This document shows, in pieces, positions 18,599 through 28,788 of a DNA stretch of 64,000 bases (position 1 is the stretch's first letter; every line of letters begins with the position of its first letter). A model generated the notes under the pieces. The model did no database searches. It saw only the letters and a program-made list of their open reading frames with translations, and had not been told where the DNA came from. The position numbers were made by a program, and so were the translations under genes. Origin of the DNA: Gammaproteobacteria bacterium (lineage in GTDB: Bacteria > Pseudomonadota > Gammaproteobacteria > Burkholderiales > Sulfuricellaceae); the NCBI GenBank assembly GCA_018824405.1, contig JAHJGO010000006.1, positions 124,001-188,000 of the forward strand. The letters are read 5' to 3'.

Positions 18599-21160
18599 TT
18601 AAACCTGCACAACCGGAATCACCTTGCCTTTTACTGCATAAGCTTCCATCTGGTTGAAGTTGAGGTAGCGGTAGATATTATCCGCCAGCGGCGCGATCTT
18701 GTCCTGCACCAGGACAAGATATTCTTCGACACCGGGAATTCGACCCAACCGCGCACATACCGCAGCCAGTTCCGCCGAGCCGAGATAAACGCGCGCATCC
18801 TTGCCGAGTCGGTTGTCGAAATTGCGTGTGCTGGTGGAAAACACCGTGGCCTTGTCCGCCACACGTGCCTGATTGCCCATGCACAGCGAGCAGCCCGGCA
18901 TTTCCATGCGCGCGCCGGAGCGGCCGAGGATGCCGTACACGCCCTCTTCGCGCAATTGCGCCTCGTCCATGCGGGTCGGAGGCGCCACCCACAGCTTGGT
19001 CGAAAGCAGACCGGCATCCTCCAGAATCTTGGAAGCAGCGCGGTAATGGCCGATATTGGTCATGCAGCTGCCGATGAAAACCTCGTCGATCTTGTCTCCG
19101 GCAACGGCAGAGAGCGTCTTGACATCGTCCGGATCGTTGGGGCAGGCCAGCAGCGGCTCCTTGATTTCGTTCAGGTCGATTTCCAGCACGTAGGCGTATT
19201 CCGCGTCAGCATCCGGCTCCAGCAGTTCCGGCTTGGCCAGCCAGGCCTTCATGCCGTCGATGCGGCGCTGCAGCGTGCGTGCATCCTGGTAGCCGTTTTC
19301 TATCATGTTTTCCAGCAGCACCACGTTGGAATTCAGGTACTCGATCACCGGCTCCTTGTTGAGGCGCACGGTACAACCGTTGGCCGAGCGCTCGGCGGAC
19401 GCATCCGCCAGCTCGAACGCCTGTTCGACCTTGAGATTGGGCAAGCCTTCGATCTCCAGAATGCGGCCATTGAACACGTTTTTCTTGCCCTGCTTGCCGA
19501 CCGTCAGATCGCCTTTCTGGATTGCTGCATAGGGAATGGCGTTGACCAGATCGCGCAGGGTGATGCCTGGCTGCATCTCACCCTTGAAGCGCACCAGCAC
19601 GGATTCCGCCATATCCAGCGGCATCACGCCCATGGCGGCGGCAAAGGCCACCAGGCCGGAACCAGCCGGGAACGAAATACCGATCGGGAAGCGGGTATGC
19701 GAATCGCCGCCGGTACCGACGGTATCGGGCAGCAGCATGCGGTTGAGCCAGGAATGGATCACGCCATCGCCCGGCTTGAGCGACACGCCGCCGCGCGAGG
19801 TGATGAAATCCGGCAGGGAGTGCTGCAACTTGACATCCACCGGTTTGGGATAGGCCGCGGTATGGCAGAAGCTCTGCATCACCAGATCGGCGGAGAAGCC
19901 CAGGCAGGCCAGCTCCTTGAGTTCGTCGCGGGTCATCGCACCGGTGGTGTCCTGCGAACCTACCGTGGCCATTTTCGGCTCGCAATAAGCGCCGGGACGC
20001 ACGCCCGCCACGCCACAGGCACGGCCCACCATTTTCTGCGCCAGGGTGTAGCCCTTGCCGGTGTCCCTGGGGTTGAGCGGCTGGATGAACAGGTCGGACG
20101 GCGCCAGCCCCAGCGCTTCGCGCGCCTTGCTGGTCAGGCCGCGCCCGATGATCAGGGGAATGCGACCGCCGGCGCGCACCTCATCGGCCAGCGTGACCGG
20201 CTCAAGACTGAAAGTGGAAACCACCTTGCCGGCGGCGTCGTGAATTTCGCCCTTGAACGGGTAAATGGTGATCACGTCGCCCATTTTCAGCGCCGCCACA
20301 TCGCACTGGATCGGCAGCGCACCGGAATCCTCTGCTGTGTTGAAGAAAATCGGCGCGATCTTGCTGCCCAGCACGATGCCGCCGGTGCGCTTGCCGGGAA
20401 TGTGCGGGATGTCCGTACCCATGAACCACTGCACCGAGTTGATCGCGGACTTGCGCGAGGAACCGGTACCCACCACGTCGCCCACGTAAGCCAGCGGCAG
20501 GCCTTTTTCTTTCAGCGTGTCGATTGTTTTCAGGCCATCCGGCATCTTGGCGACCAGCATTTCGGTGGCATGCAGCGGAATATCCGGACGCGACCAGGCG
20601 GCTTGCGCGGGAGAAAGGTCGTCGGTATTGGTCTCGCCGTCCACCTTGAACACCACGCACTGGATGCTCTCGGCCAGCGCCAGCTTGCTGGTGAACCACT
20701 CGGCATTGGCCCAGGATTGCATCAGTTCCCGCGCATGGACATTACCGGCATTAACCTTCTCCGCCACATCGTGGAAGGCATCGAATACCAGCGTGGTGTG
20801 CGACAGCGCCTGCACCACATCCGGCGCCAGAGTGGCGTCGTCCAGCAGGGCAACCAGCGTGCCGACGTTATAGCCGCCAAGCATGGTGCCCAGCACCTGC
20901 ACCGCGTGCTGCCGGCAGATCAACGCCGTCTCGACCTTGCCATGCGCCACATCGGCAAGGAAGGCAGCCTTGACATAAGCCGCCTGATCCACCCCGGCCG
21001 GAACACGGTTCTCGAACAGGTCGAGGAGAAAATCTTCCTCGCCCTTGGGCGGGGATTTCAGCAACTCCACCAGTTCTGCAGTCTGTTCGGGGGAAAGGGG
21101 CAGGGGTGGCAGTCCTTGCGCAGCGCGCTCGGCCACGTGATCACGATAGGCTTGTAGCAT
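18599..21160 (-). CDS. acnB: Aconitate hydratase B
   Basis: AcnB interconverts citrate and isocitrate; it also dehydrates 2-methylisocitrate in some bacteria. The 853-residue protein shows the AcnB order: helical N-terminal HEAT-like domain, swivel domain, then the catalytic domains. Fe-S ligands are in [10 protein letters not shown] and [11 protein letters not shown], and the substrate loop [11 protein letters not shown] is present. The N-terminus ([18 protein letters not shown]) is the standard AcnB start. The gene is followed by a GST. An inverted repeat lies in the 119-base gap upstream of its start. Confidence 0.98.
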   Translation of the reverse strand: MLQAYRDHVAERAAQGLPPLPLSPEQTAELVELLKSPPKGEEDFLLDLFENRVPAGVDQAAYVKAAFLADVAHGKVETALICRQHAVQVLGTMLGGYNVGTLVALLDDATLAPDVVQALSHTTLVFDAFHDVAEKVNAGNVHARELMQSWANAEWFTSKLALAESIQCVVFKVDGETNTDDLSPAQAAWSRPDIPLHATEMLVAKMPDGLKTIDTLKEKGLPLAYVGDVVGTGSSRKSAINSVQWFMGTDIPHIPGKRTGGIVLGSKIAPIFFNTAEDSGALPIQCDVAALKMGDVITIYPFKGEIHDAAGKVVSTFSLEPVTLADEVRAGGRIPLIIGRGLTSKAREALGLAPSDLFIQPLNPRDTGKGYTLAQKMVGRACGVAGVRPGAYCEPKMATVGSQDTTGAMTRDELKELACLGFSADLVMQSFCHTAAYPKPVDVKLQHSLPDFITSRGGVSLKPGDGVIHSWLNRMLLPDTVGTGGDSHTRFPIGISFPAGSGLVAFAAAMGVMPLDMAESVLVRFKGEMQPGITLRDLVNAIPYAAIQKGDLTVGKQGKKNVFNGRILEIEGLPNLKVEQAFELADASAERSANGCTVRLNKEPVIEYLNSNVVLLENMIENGYQDARTLQRRIDGMKAWLAKPELLEPDADAEYAYVLEIDLNEIKEPLLACPNDPDDVKTLSAVAGDKIDEVFIGSCMTNIGHYRAASKILEDAGLLSTKLWVAPPTRMDEAQLREEGVYGILGRSGARMEMPGCSLCMGNQARVADKATVFSTSTRNFDNRLGKDARVYLGSAELAAVCARLGRIPGVEEYLVLVQDKIAPLADNIYRYLNFNQMEAYAVKGKVIPVVQV

Positions 21161-21196
21161 CTTGGTTATTCCAGTTGGTTTTAGTCAATTTACAAA

Positions 21197-21283
21197 TTCA
21201 ACCCCCCCTCAATCCCCCCTTGTCAGGGGGGAAGCCGCACACGCCTCCCCTGACAAGGGGAGGTCGGGAGGGGTTGGGGTTAA
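21197..21283. repeat. C-rich intergenic inverted repeat between acnB and dut
   Basis: Two hairpins (CCCCCCTTGTCAGGGGGG and CTCCCCTGACAAGGGGAG) are themselves arranged as arms of one larger inverted repeat that starts AACCCC and ends GGGGTT. It resembles REP- or MITE-like intergenic elements found in many copies in betaproteobacteria. No open reading frame lies inside. It overlaps the last codons of dut by about four bases. It may also act as a transcription barrier between dut and acnB, both on the minus strand. Confidence 0.7.
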
Positions 21284-21726
21284 TGTTTTCCGGTACTGCC
21301 GAAACCGCCCGCACCGCGCTCGCTGTCGGCGAATTCATCGACGATATTGAACTCGGCCTGGACCACCGGCACCACCACCAGTTGGGCGATGCGCTCCATG
21401 GGGTTGATGGTGAAGGCCGCCTGGCCGCGGTTCCAGCAGGACACGAATAACTGGCCCTGATAGTCCGAGTCGATCAGGCCCACCAGGTTGCCCAGCACGA
21501 TGCCGTGCTTGTGGCCGAGGCCCGAGCGCGGCAGGATCATGGCGGCATAGCCGGGGTCGGCCAGATGGATGGCGATACCGGTTGGAATCAGCTCGGTCTG
21601 ACCGGGGTTCAGCACCAGCGGCCCTTCCAGGCAGGCGCGCAAATCCAGCCCGGCCGCGCCGGGCGTGGCATAGGCCGGCAGCTGTTCGTGCATGCGCGGG
21701 TCGAGAATTCTTACGTCAATTTTCAT
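21280..21726 (-). CDS. dut: dUTP diphosphatase
   Basis: Dut hydrolyses dUTP to dUMP and pyrophosphate, keeping uracil out of DNA and supplying thymidylate synthesis. The 148-residue protein contains the five trimeric dUTPase motifs, including [31 protein letters not shown] and the C-terminal GAGGFGSTG. The start codon overlaps the coaBC stop (ATGA), as is usual for coaBC-dut operons. Confidence 0.97.
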   Translation of the reverse strand: MKIDVRILDPRMHEQLPAYATPGAAGLDLRACLEGPLVLNPGQTELIPTGIAIHLADPGYAAMILPRSGLGHKHGIVLGNLVGLIDSDYQGQLFVSCWNRGQAAFTINPMERIAQLVVVPVVQAEFNIVDEFADSERGAGGFGSTGKH

Positions 21727-22934
21727 GCGGATTTTCCGTCTTTCTGTATTTTCTGATAGAGCTTCGCGATATGGGCAATCAATTGCCGCGCCAGGGTTAT
21801 TTTCGGCGCCCTCGGCAAGGGATGATCGCCATCATCGTCGAACAGCACCAGTTCGTTGTCATCGCCGCCGATGGCTGTCTGCACCAGGTTGGCCGCCAGC
21901 AGCGGCAGGTTTTTGCGGCGGCGCTTCATCTCCGCATATTCGTGCAGATTCTCGCTTTCAGCCGCAAAACCGACGCAGAATGGCGGATTGGGCAAGTTCA
22001 CCACGTTCGACACGATATCGGGATTCGGCGCCAGTTCCAGAGTCAGGATGTGGGCGTCTTTCTTGATCTTCTGCTCGGAGGGGTTAAGCACGTAGTAGTC
22101 GGCCACTGCCGCCACGCTGATGAATATGTCCGCCCAGTTCACGCTTTCATTCACCGCCTTGAGCATCTGCTGGGCAGTGGTGACATTCACCACGCGCGCA
22201 CCGGCGGGCGGCTTGAGACAGGTCGGACCGCTGACCAGCGTGACTTCCGCGCCGGCTTCCATGGCGGCTCGCGCCACAGCGTAGCCCATCTTGCCCGAAC
22301 TGGAATTGGTAATGCCTCGCACCGCGTCGATGGCCTCGAAGGTCGGCCCGGCGGTAACCAGGACATGCCTGCCCTGCAGCAACTTGGGCTGGAAGAAGGC
22401 TTCAATCCCGGCCATCAGGTCTTCGGCCTCCAGCATCCGCCCCATGCCGGTTTCGCCACAGGCCTGAGCGCCGCTATCGGGGCCAAGAATAGTGATCCCA
22501 TCGGCACCAATCTGCGCAACATTACGCCGGGTCGCGGGGTTTTCCCACATCTGCCGGTTCATCGCAGGCGCCACCAGCAAGGGGCACATGCGTGCGAGAC
22601 AAAGGGTGGAGAGCAGGTCGTCCGCCAGACCGTGCGCCAGCTTGGCAATGAAATCGGCACTGGCTGGCGCCACCACGGCGACATCGATGTCGCGGGTAAA
22701 ATCAATATGGGCCATGCCGTTGTCGATGCGATTGTCCCACAGGTCGGTAAACACCGGTCGGCCGGAAAGCGCCTGCATGGTCACCGGTTTGATGAACTGG
22801 CATGCAGCCTGCGTCATCACCACCTGCACCTCGACATTCTGACGCACCAGCAAACGTACCAACTCCGCTGCCTTGTAAGCAGCCACGCCGCCGGTGATAC
22901 CCAGCAACAGGCGTTTTTTAGCCAGATTTATCAT
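21723..22934 (-). CDS. coaBC: Bifunctional phosphopantothenoylcysteine decarboxylase/synthetase
   Basis: CoaBC makes 4'-phosphopantetheine from 4'-phosphopantothenate and cysteine on the coenzyme A pathway. The N-terminal FMN-dependent CoaC half has [14 protein letters not shown] and the PAMNRQMW substrate clamp. The C-terminal CoaB half starts near [19 protein letters not shown] and contains KIKK. About 403 residues, normal length. I use the ATG at 22934, which has GGAGG at a correct distance; the frame is open 12 bases upstream. It overlaps dut. In many proteobacteria radC and rpmBG are the next genes, but here a 4.5-kb block intervenes. Confidence 0.97.
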   Translation of the reverse strand: MINLAKKRLLLGITGGVAAYKAAELVRLLVRQNVEVQVVMTQAACQFIKPVTMQALSGRPVFTDLWDNRIDNGMAHIDFTRDIDVAVVAPASADFIAKLAHGLADDLLSTLCLARMCPLLVAPAMNRQMWENPATRRNVAQIGADGITILGPDSGAQACGETGMGRMLEAEDLMAGIEAFFQPKLLQGRHVLVTAGPTFEAIDAVRGITNSSSGKMGYAVARAAMEAGAEVTLVSGPTCLKPPAGARVVNVTTAQQMLKAVNESVNWADIFISVAAVADYYVLNPSEQKIKKDAHILTLELAPNPDIVSNVVNLPNPPFCVGFAAESENLHEYAEMKRRRKNLPLLAANLVQTAIGGDDNELVLFDDDGDHPLPRAPKITLARQLIAHIAKLYQKIQKDGKSA

Positions 22935-23033
22935 AATGGCCTCCATTTTACGTGAAAAAGAAAGCCGATGGCGATAAGGGATTAGCCTGAATCCCAGTGT
23001 GCGTAAAGAACGATTGTTAAAACAGGGTGTTGT

Positions 23034-23067
23034 CAGCCGCTTGACGGGAAGCGGCTGATGTTTTTTT
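23034..23067 (+). terminator. Hairpin with T-run in the coaBC/kinase gap
   Basis: CAGCCGCTT and AAGCGGCTG pair around GACGGG and are followed by seven T residues on the plus strand. No plus-strand gene precedes it; the flanking genes run on the minus strand. It may block antisense transcription, or be a relic of a lost plus-strand gene. Confidence 0.5.
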
Positions 23068-23140
23068 CTGGGAATGGTGAAGTCGGGCTACGCAGCAGAG
23101 TACGACATCACAACTTTGCAATATTTCCACGCTGCCCCCT

Positions 23141-24400
23141 TCAGGTGAAACTGACTTTCACCGCAGTTCCCTGACCCTCACTGCTTTCAAGCCTCACCTG
23201 CCAGCCATAGCGGTCGCAGATACGCTTGACCAGGGACAGACCAATGCCCGCACCTTCACTCGCCATGTCACGAAAATGACGAATGAAAACCTGTTCGACA
23301 GCATGGCGCGGGATACCTTTTCCAGTATCGCTCACAGTCAGAGAATGCTCGTCCTGCAACACGAGCACCGTACCGGCCACCGTGTAGGAAAACGCGTTCC
23401 GGATTAGGTTGCTGACCAGAATTTCAACCAGGCCGGCATCCGCTGACAGGATCAGTTCCGGGCTGGTATGCACTTCCACCTCAATCGGCTTGCCGGAAAG
23501 CATATGACGCTGTTTTTCAACCACTTCCCGCACCACGTCGGCCAGCACGCAACCGCCTCCAGCAGCCAGGCTGTGTTCCTCGCGCGCCATGAACAGCAGG
23601 GCAGTGCCCAGCTCGGCCATATCGCGGGCAGCACGTTCGATGCGGCCTATACGGATTTTCTGCTTTGCGCTGAGGCTGTCATCGTCGAGCAGCACCTCGG
23701 ACGAACTCAGGATGACTGCCAGGGCGGTGCGCAGTTCATGGCTGATATCGGCGCTGAAAGCCCGCTCCCGCTCGATGAAGGCGCGCATGCGAATCAGGTG
23801 GCGGTCGAACACCCGCGCCAGTTCGCCCACCTCGCCGACAGGAAAATCGTCGGCCAGCGGGTGCTCCCATTCATCCGGGCTGCGATGACGTACCTTAGCC
23901 GCCAGATCGGCCACGGGCGCAACCACGGCACGCGACAACCAGACGCCGCACAGCGCCGACAGCAAGGTGATGGCAACGGTCATCAGTCCGAGCATCCAGG
24001 CAAAACGATTTTCACGCCGGGCCTGCAGCGAGGTGTCGTAAAGCAGGTAATAGTGCGTGCCGCCGCGCTCGAGTATGGCAACCCGGTAGCTCAGTGTGCC
24101 CAGATGAATATCATGGCGCCCGGGTGACAACGCCGCCAGGTAATCCGGAACGTCGCCCTCTCCGTCGCCACCGCGCACGTAGCCCTGGAGGATAACGGTA
24201 GACGGCGGCAGGGATGCCGGGTTACGCTCGCGCCGGGCAATGTAATCGTCCAGTTCCGCCGACAGGGTTTCGTCGATAAGCCGCTGGCCCAGATCATGGG
24301 CACCCTGATACAGCACCACGGCCATGACCAGGCTGATCAGGGCGCCAAAGCCCGCGAAGACCAGGGCAACACGCCCGCGCAGGTCAGATGGCAGGTGCAT
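23141..24400 (-). CDS. Sensor histidine kinase
   Basis: A 419-residue inner-membrane sensor. Transmembrane helices lie at about 10-33 and 132-155, bounding a periplasmic loop of roughly 100 residues. A HAMP-like region follows, then the phosphoacceptor His in FSADISHELRTALAVI, an N-box (LIRNAFSYT), and G-boxes DTGKGIP and GAGIGLSLV. The HAMP to H-box spacing is ordinary. It overlaps the response-regulator gene upstream by 17 bases, so the two are a cognate pair. The signal is unknown; neighbours are a stress protein and an anion transporter. Confidence 0.93.
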   Translation of the reverse strand: MHLPSDLRGRVALVFAGFGALISLVMAVVLYQGAHDLGQRLIDETLSAELDDYIARRERNPASLPPSTVILQGYVRGGDGEGDVPDYLAALSPGRHDIHLGTLSYRVAILERGGTHYYLLYDTSLQARRENRFAWMLGLMTVAITLLSALCGVWLSRAVVAPVADLAAKVRHRSPDEWEHPLADDFPVGEVGELARVFDRHLIRMRAFIERERAFSADISHELRTALAVILSSSEVLLDDDSLSAKQKIRIGRIERAARDMAELGTALLFMAREEHSLAAGGGCVLADVVREVVEKQRHMLSGKPIEVEVHTSPELILSADAGLVEILVSNLIRNAFSYTVAGTVLVLQDEHSLTVSDTGKGIPRHAVEQVFIRHFRDMASEGAGIGLSLVKRICDRYGWQVRLESSEGQGTAVKVSFT

Positions 24401-25091
24401 CCGGATCTTTCAGCTGGTAGCCGACGCCACGCACAGTGTGCAGCAAGGGGGGAAGGCCCGGCGGATCGATGGCCGAGCGCAGGGTATGCATGTGTACGCG
24501 CAGGGAATCGCTGTCCGGCGGTGAATCGCCCCACACCGCCCGTTCGATATCGCGCCGCCAGACCACGCTGGGTGTGCGCTTCATCAGCAGCTCCAGGATC
24601 TTGAGCGGCAGCACCGGCAGGCTGACGGCCTGTCCGGCGCGCTGTACGGAGAGCGTATCGAGATCGAAAACCAGATCGGCCACCTTGAGGCGATTCAGGG
24701 TTTCGCTGCTGCGCGCGCGCCGTGCCAGGGCGCGCAGGCGCAAATCCAGTTCGCGCAACTCGAAGGGTTTGACCATGTAATCGTCGGCGCCTTCGCCGAA
24801 ACCGGCGGCCTTGTCGTCCAGCGTATCGCGCGCCGTCAGCATCAGGATCGGCACGGCGGACTTTGCGTCCTGGCGCAGGCGCCGGCACAGGGTCAGGCCA
24901 TCGATGCCCGGTAGCATGAGATCGAGGACGATCACGTCATGCGGCTGGGTGACGGCCAGATGCAAGCCCGTGACGCCATCCATGGCCACATCGACCAGAT
25001 AGCCCTTGGCTTCGAGATAGTCGGCGATGTTCGCCGCCAGATCCTGGCTGTCTTCAACAATGAGTACGGAAATAGGTTCTGAATCTTGCAT
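24384..25091 (-). CDS. OmpR-family response regulator
   Basis: The 235-residue protein has a receiver domain with the acidic pair in VEDSQD, phospho-acceptor Asp in VIVLDLMLPG, Thr in MLTARD and Lys in YMVKPFE. A C-terminal winged-helix DNA-binding domain follows (LPLKILELLMKR, WGDSPPDSDSLRVHMHTLRSAI). It resembles the QseB/PmrA group, which activates transcription from direct repeats. It is transcribed just ahead of its kinase. No target gene can be named from this window. Confidence 0.95.
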   Translation of the reverse strand: MQDSEPISVLIVEDSQDLAANIADYLEAKGYLVDVAMDGVTGLHLAVTQPHDVIVLDLMLPGIDGLTLCRRLRQDAKSAVPILMLTARDTLDDKAAGFGEGADDYMVKPFELRELDLRLRALARRARSSETLNRLKVADLVFDLDTLSVQRAGQAVSLPVLPLKILELLMKRTPSVVWRRDIERAVWGDSPPDSDSLRVHMHTLRSAIDPPGLPPLLHTVRGVGYQLKDPDAPAI

Positions 25092-25186
25092 GGACGGGTG
25101 GCAGCGCGGAAAAATCGACTGGTAAAGGTTTTACCCCAATCACATCATTGCGTCCAGCCTATCTTGCGGGAAAATTCCAGAGCCAG

Positions 25187-25639
25187 TCATGCATGCTGAA
25201 GCGTGGGTTGGCGCCAGATTCCAGCCAAACGCCTGAACAGGCTGGTGCAACTCACAGTCAGGATATCCGCGCCTTGTGCAATCCCTTGAGACACATGCCC
25301 ATAACAAGCAACAACGACATCCGGTTTCCAGGCGCGAATCACTTCGGCCAGCATGGCCTGCGGCTCGCCCCACACCACTTTGGCCTCTGCCCAGCTTAGA
25401 TTATTGCGTGCCAGTTGCAGATCCAGGCGCTTTCTTGCCTCCGGCACGCGCCTTGCAGCCACCTCTCCCGGCAAAATGCCTGCCGGGCCATCGGACTCGA
25501 AGCCGCTACGCGTGTCAATCACCTGCACCACCAGCATTTGCACGCGCTGGGATTGAGCAAGCTCGGCTGCGCGATGCAGCAGGACATCACCTTGACCGCC
25601 CACAGGGATGCGCACCAGAATGCGTTGATAGTTACTCAT
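25187..25639 (-). CDS. Universal stress protein family protein
   Basis: A 150-residue UspA-fold protein: strand YQRILVRIPV, then a helix and a second strand MLVVQVIDT, and DVVVACYGHVSQG near the end. The C-terminal ATP-binding signature (GX2GX9GS) is not intact, so it may not bind ATP. Its start codon overlaps the SulP stop (ATGA), so it is translationally coupled to that transporter. Small Usp or Usp-like partners are often encoded next to transporters, which suggests a regulatory role; that is inference. Confidence 0.85.
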   Translation of the reverse strand: MSNYQRILVRIPVGGQGDVLLHRAAELAQSQRVQMLVVQVIDTRSGFESDGPAGILPGEVAARRVPEARKRLDLQLARNNLSWAEAKVVWGEPQAMLAEVIRAWKPDVVVACYGHVSQGIAQGADILTVSCTSLFRRLAGIWRQPTLQHA

Positions 25640-27468
25640 GATAATGCTCCTTGAATAAGGGTCTGTTGGTGTGCGTTTTCAGATGTTCTGGCTACGTCCT
25701 GGCAGGCACGGAACACTCGCTTCGTGCAGCCTTCACAGACGCTTTTATCCAGATTCTGGAATAGTGCGTCGGCAGGGCGAGATCTGGCTGGGTAAAGATT
25801 CTGCTCTCCAATGTCCTTAAGAAATCCACCTTTGCGCAGGGTCTCGGCGACACTTTCCTTCATTCGGTAAAAACTCAGGCTGCCGCCGGCACGCGCATAG
25901 CGCCGGGCTGTTTCAGCCAGAAACTCGGCCCCGGCCAAATCGATAAAGTTAATTCCACTGGCCATCAGCAACAGATGCTTATGCGCCGGCTCGCGCTTCT
26001 CTACCTCCTGAATTTGTTGCTGAAGGTGAGATATTGCGCCGAAGAAAATAGAGCCGTTCTGCCGCATCATCTTGATCTGTGGGCATTCCGGGCGGCCTTC
26101 AGAAGGTACGAAGTGATAACTGTCCAGGTCATGATCCGGCACCACGGGCTCCAGTGTCGGCCGTGAGGTGCGGTAGAGATAGAGCACCAGAGACAAGGCT
26201 ATACCGAAGAAAATGCCTTTTTCCAGATCAATCAGGGTGCCGATCAGCGTGACCCACAGCACCACGGTTTCCTGACGGCTGATGCGTGGAAGCAGGAGGA
26301 TGTGGTGCTTATCAATCAAACCCCACGCCACCAGAAACAGGATGCCGGCCATGGCGGCAGTAGGCAGATAAGCTGCCATGGGCGCCACCAGCAGCAGGAT
26401 CACCAGCAGGATGGCAGAGGCAAATACCGCAGCCAGCGGTGTTTTTGCGCCCGCGGCATAGTTGACGCCGCTACGATTGAAAGACCCGGAAGCGGCATAG
26501 CCTGAAAAGAAGCCGCCGACGATATTGGAAAGTCCCTGGCCGATGAACTCCTGATTGCCATCAATATGCTGGCCAGAACGCGTGGCAATAGCGCGCGAAA
26601 TCGAGACGGCCTCGGTCAGAGCCAGCATGGTGATAATCAGCGCCGGGAACATCATCTGCGAAATGCCATGGAATGAAAAATCCGGCAGGGACAGCGGCGG
26701 CAAGCCGGATGGCAGCGCACCAACCGTGTGGACTTGAGTCGTCACCACACCGAAGTAATCATTAATTCCCGCGGCGAACAGGCTGCCGACCACCATCGCG
26801 ACAATCATATAGGGCAGCTTGGGCGCGTAGCGCTTGATCAGAATTCCAACAACCAGCGTTGTCAGGCTCACTGCCAGTACATAGAAATTGATGCTGCCAA
26901 TTTGCAACACGAACAGTTCCAGCGTTTTGAAAAAAGGCGTTCCGCGCGGGATATCCATGCCAAAGAAATTTTTGATCTGACTGCCGGCGATGAGCAGTGC
27001 CGCACCAGCGGTAAAACCGATCACCACGGTATGCGAAATGAAGTTCACCAGAACCCCCATGCGAGCCAGCCCAAGAGCCAGCTGGAACACGCCAGTCAGG
27101 AAGGTCAGAGTCAGCACCAGATGGATGAACTCAGGCGACCCCGGGGCGGCATAGGGGCTCACCGAGGCGAATACAGCAATGGATATGGCAGTCGTCGGGC
27201 CGGAAACCAGGTGCCAGCTCGATCCAAATAGCGCAGCGACAACAGCTGGCATCATCGCCGCATACAGGCCATACTCCGGCGGCAGGCCGGCGATCGTGGC
27301 AAAGGCCACGGCCTGAGGCAGCACGATCAACGCCCCTGTCAGACCGGACATGGCATCGTCACGCAGGTTGTTACGGGTAATCCTGTCGCGCCACAGGAGG
27401 AATGGGAACAGCCGCGACCAATCGAATGAAAAACGCAAACTGCGAGCGCGGGAAAGCGTGGCATGCAT
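25636..27468 (-). CDS. SulP-family anion transporter with STAS domain
   Basis: The 610-residue protein has about 10-12 membrane helices in the SulP pattern: GALIVLPQAVAFATIAGLPPEYGLYAA, VSGPTTAISIAVF and FNRSGVNYAAGAKTPLAAVFA. A cytoplasmic STAS domain follows (HLLLMASGINFIDLAGAEFL). The last about 60 residues hold cysteines in VCEGCTKRVFRAC, an extension not usual for the family. SulP proteins carry sulfate, bicarbonate or other anions; the substrate cannot be told here. Bicarbonate for an autotroph or sulfate for a sulfur oxidiser would both fit. GGAG precedes the ATG at 27468. It is coupled to the Usp gene. Confidence 0.92.
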   Translation of the reverse strand: MHATLSRARSLRFSFDWSRLFPFLLWRDRITRNNLRDDAMSGLTGALIVLPQAVAFATIAGLPPEYGLYAAMMPAVVAALFGSSWHLVSGPTTAISIAVFASVSPYAAPGSPEFIHLVLTLTFLTGVFQLALGLARMGVLVNFISHTVVIGFTAGAALLIAGSQIKNFFGMDIPRGTPFFKTLELFVLQIGSINFYVLAVSLTTLVVGILIKRYAPKLPYMIVAMVVGSLFAAGINDYFGVVTTQVHTVGALPSGLPPLSLPDFSFHGISQMMFPALIITMLALTEAVSISRAIATRSGQHIDGNQEFIGQGLSNIVGGFFSGYAASGSFNRSGVNYAAGAKTPLAAVFASAILLVILLLVAPMAAYLPTAAMAGILFLVAWGLIDKHHILLLPRISRQETVVLWVTLIGTLIDLEKGIFFGIALSLVLYLYRTSRPTLEPVVPDHDLDSYHFVPSEGRPECPQIKMMRQNGSIFFGAISHLQQQIQEVEKREPAHKHLLLMASGINFIDLAGAEFLAETARRYARAGGSLSFYRMKESVAETLRKGGFLKDIGEQNLYPARSRPADALFQNLDKSVCEGCTKRVFRACQDVARTSENAHQQTLIQGALS

Positions 27469-27683
27469 GGCAATACTCCAACCTGAACAATGGTTGAAGC
27501 ATGAAGGAAGTCGCGTTAAATGCAGGTTAAGCGCAGGTCAAGAGCGGGTTATGATTAACGTTCAGCGACACCTGATCCGCCGCCTTGTGAACATCAACAT
27601 AAACAAGAGACTCGGCAACAGGCGTTTTCTCACCAGATCGTTCATAATACGCTCCCGTCTTATGTAAAAGTCCAGACCTAAAA

Positions 27684-28134
27684 ATGGCGATTACCGATTG
27701 GCCCGAGGACGAGCGCCCCAGGGAACGCCTGCTGAAACAAGGCGCCGCCAGCCTGTCCGATGCGGAACTGCTGGCCATATTCCTGCGCATGGGCATTACT
27801 GGGAAAAGTGCGGTAGATCTGGCGCGCGAATTACTCAATCATTTTGGCAGCCTGACATCACTGTTTTACGCCAGCCAGACTGAGTTCTGCGCCATCCCCG
27901 GACTTGGACCTGCCAAATATGCACAACTGCAGGCCGTGCTGGAAATGTCGCGGCGCGCCCTGCAGGAAGAAATGATCCGGGGCGGCAATGTGCTGAACTC
28001 CCCCCAGGCGGTAAAAAATTATTTACGACTGGCGCTGGGCGGACATGAACATGAAGTATTTTATGCACTTTTCCTCAACGCCCAGAACGGCCTCATTGCC
28101 AGTGAAGAGCTTTTTCGCGGCAGCCTGACCCAGA
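27684..28134 (+). pseudogene. radC: radC, 5' part, split by the mobile element
   Basis: Residues 1-150 of RadC (helix-hairpin-helix [11 protein letters not shown] and the start of the JAB/MPN domain, [22 protein letters not shown]). After the CAG at 28131-28133 the frame runs into element DNA and stops at 28148 after four foreign codons (MSVA). The rest of the gene resumes at 35201. Joining the two restores a 225-residue RadC, the normal length. The severed part lacks the HxH metal motif, so this fragment cannot be an intact JAB protein. Confidence 0.93.
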
Positions 28135-28180
28135 TGAGTGTTGCCTAATTGCGGTGTTAGCTATTATCAAGTTCACATGA
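28121..28180. other. attL, left recombination junction
   Basis: radC sequence up to CCAGA (28130-28134) is joined to element DNA. The element-side arm contains ATGAGTGT (28134-28141), TAATTGCGGT (28146-28155) and GTTCAC (28171-28176). Each has its inverse at the other end of the element (see attR), showing that the uninserted attP was an imperfect palindrome around the core. The stretch from 28181 to 28361 holds no gene that I can support. Confidence 0.85.
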
Positions 28181-28361
28181 ATGTCTCGAACGTGCCAATT
28201 GCATCCGGTCAAGGTTAAAAACACGAGACCATAAAGCTGATGTTCGACGCCTTACCGGGGATGGCGACCAGCAAGCTTAGGGGTAACAACAAGGGTAAGG
28301 AACCGCCGCTTTTTGGTGGTCCCAGCGACCGTAGGGAGCGACCCTGACCCACTTATTATGC

Positions 28362-28682
28362 CTAAGGTAATGAAGGATTATCTTCAAGGATTGCCTCCCT
28401 AATGAATGTTTCTTTTACTTCAGCAAGCAAGTACCCTGCTTCATTTATGAGGCCTGCTTTAACTAGCACATTTATAATAGAGTGCCTTCCTGCGCCTGCA
28501 TAGAAAGGGTCACTCAAGCCAGAAAGCAAGTTTTTACATTTTTTAATTAGTTTATCGAATTCTTCCTTATGATAATCATCATCAAGCTCTCCTATATGGT
28601 GCTCGCACGCTTGGCACCAAACACCAATTTCGTAAACAGCCTTTCCTTGTTTTTCATTTTCTTCCTGAGTCAAATCATCCAT
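28362..28682 (-). CDS. Integron cassette gene, unknown 106-residue protein
   Basis: I do not recognise the family. The 106-residue product is acidic and mostly helical, with a cysteine pair in VWCQACEHH and a hydrophobic second half (HSIINVLVKAGLINEAGYLLAEV). It has no signal peptide or membrane helix. Base composition is clearly more AT-rich than flanking chromosomal genes, a sign of transfer. It starts 18 bases after an attC-like site with a good ribosome-binding site (AAAGAGAAA), the normal layout of an integron cassette. A matching attC after its stop is not evident, so the array may be truncated by attL. Confidence 0.7.
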   Translation of the reverse strand: MDDLTQEENEKQGKAVYEIGVWCQACEHHIGELDDDYHKEEFDKLIKKCKNLLSGLSDPFYAGAGRHSIINVLVKAGLINEAGYLLAEVKETFIREAILEDNPSLP

Positions 28683-28699
28683 AGAAATTTTCTCTTTGA

Positions 28700-28770
28700 G
28701 GCATAACGTAAAAGAAACCGGTGCTGCGCGGCTTTATCGCGCAGCGTCTGGTGGAAGGATGGGTTAAAGC
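28700..28770 (-). other. attC-like site between the two cassettes
   Basis: Read on the minus strand it begins TTTAACCC and ends ACGTTATGCC, so it carries the AAC...GTT ends of an attC. Its arms form a strong stem: CTGCGCG/CGCGCAG around a 7-base loop, with further pairing outside (ACCGG with CTGGT, interrupted). Length is about 70 bases, within the attC range. It sits exactly between two short minus-strand genes, as expected. The outer simple sites are degenerate against the RYYYAAC/GTTRRRY consensus. Confidence 0.65.
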
Positions 28771-28788
28771 ACACTTGCACGTCATTAG

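Noticed and set aside
18956-21157. 733-codon plus-strand open frame
   Set aside because: It is antisense to acnB, whose catalytic motifs are unambiguous. High-GC codon bias keeps the opposite strand open.
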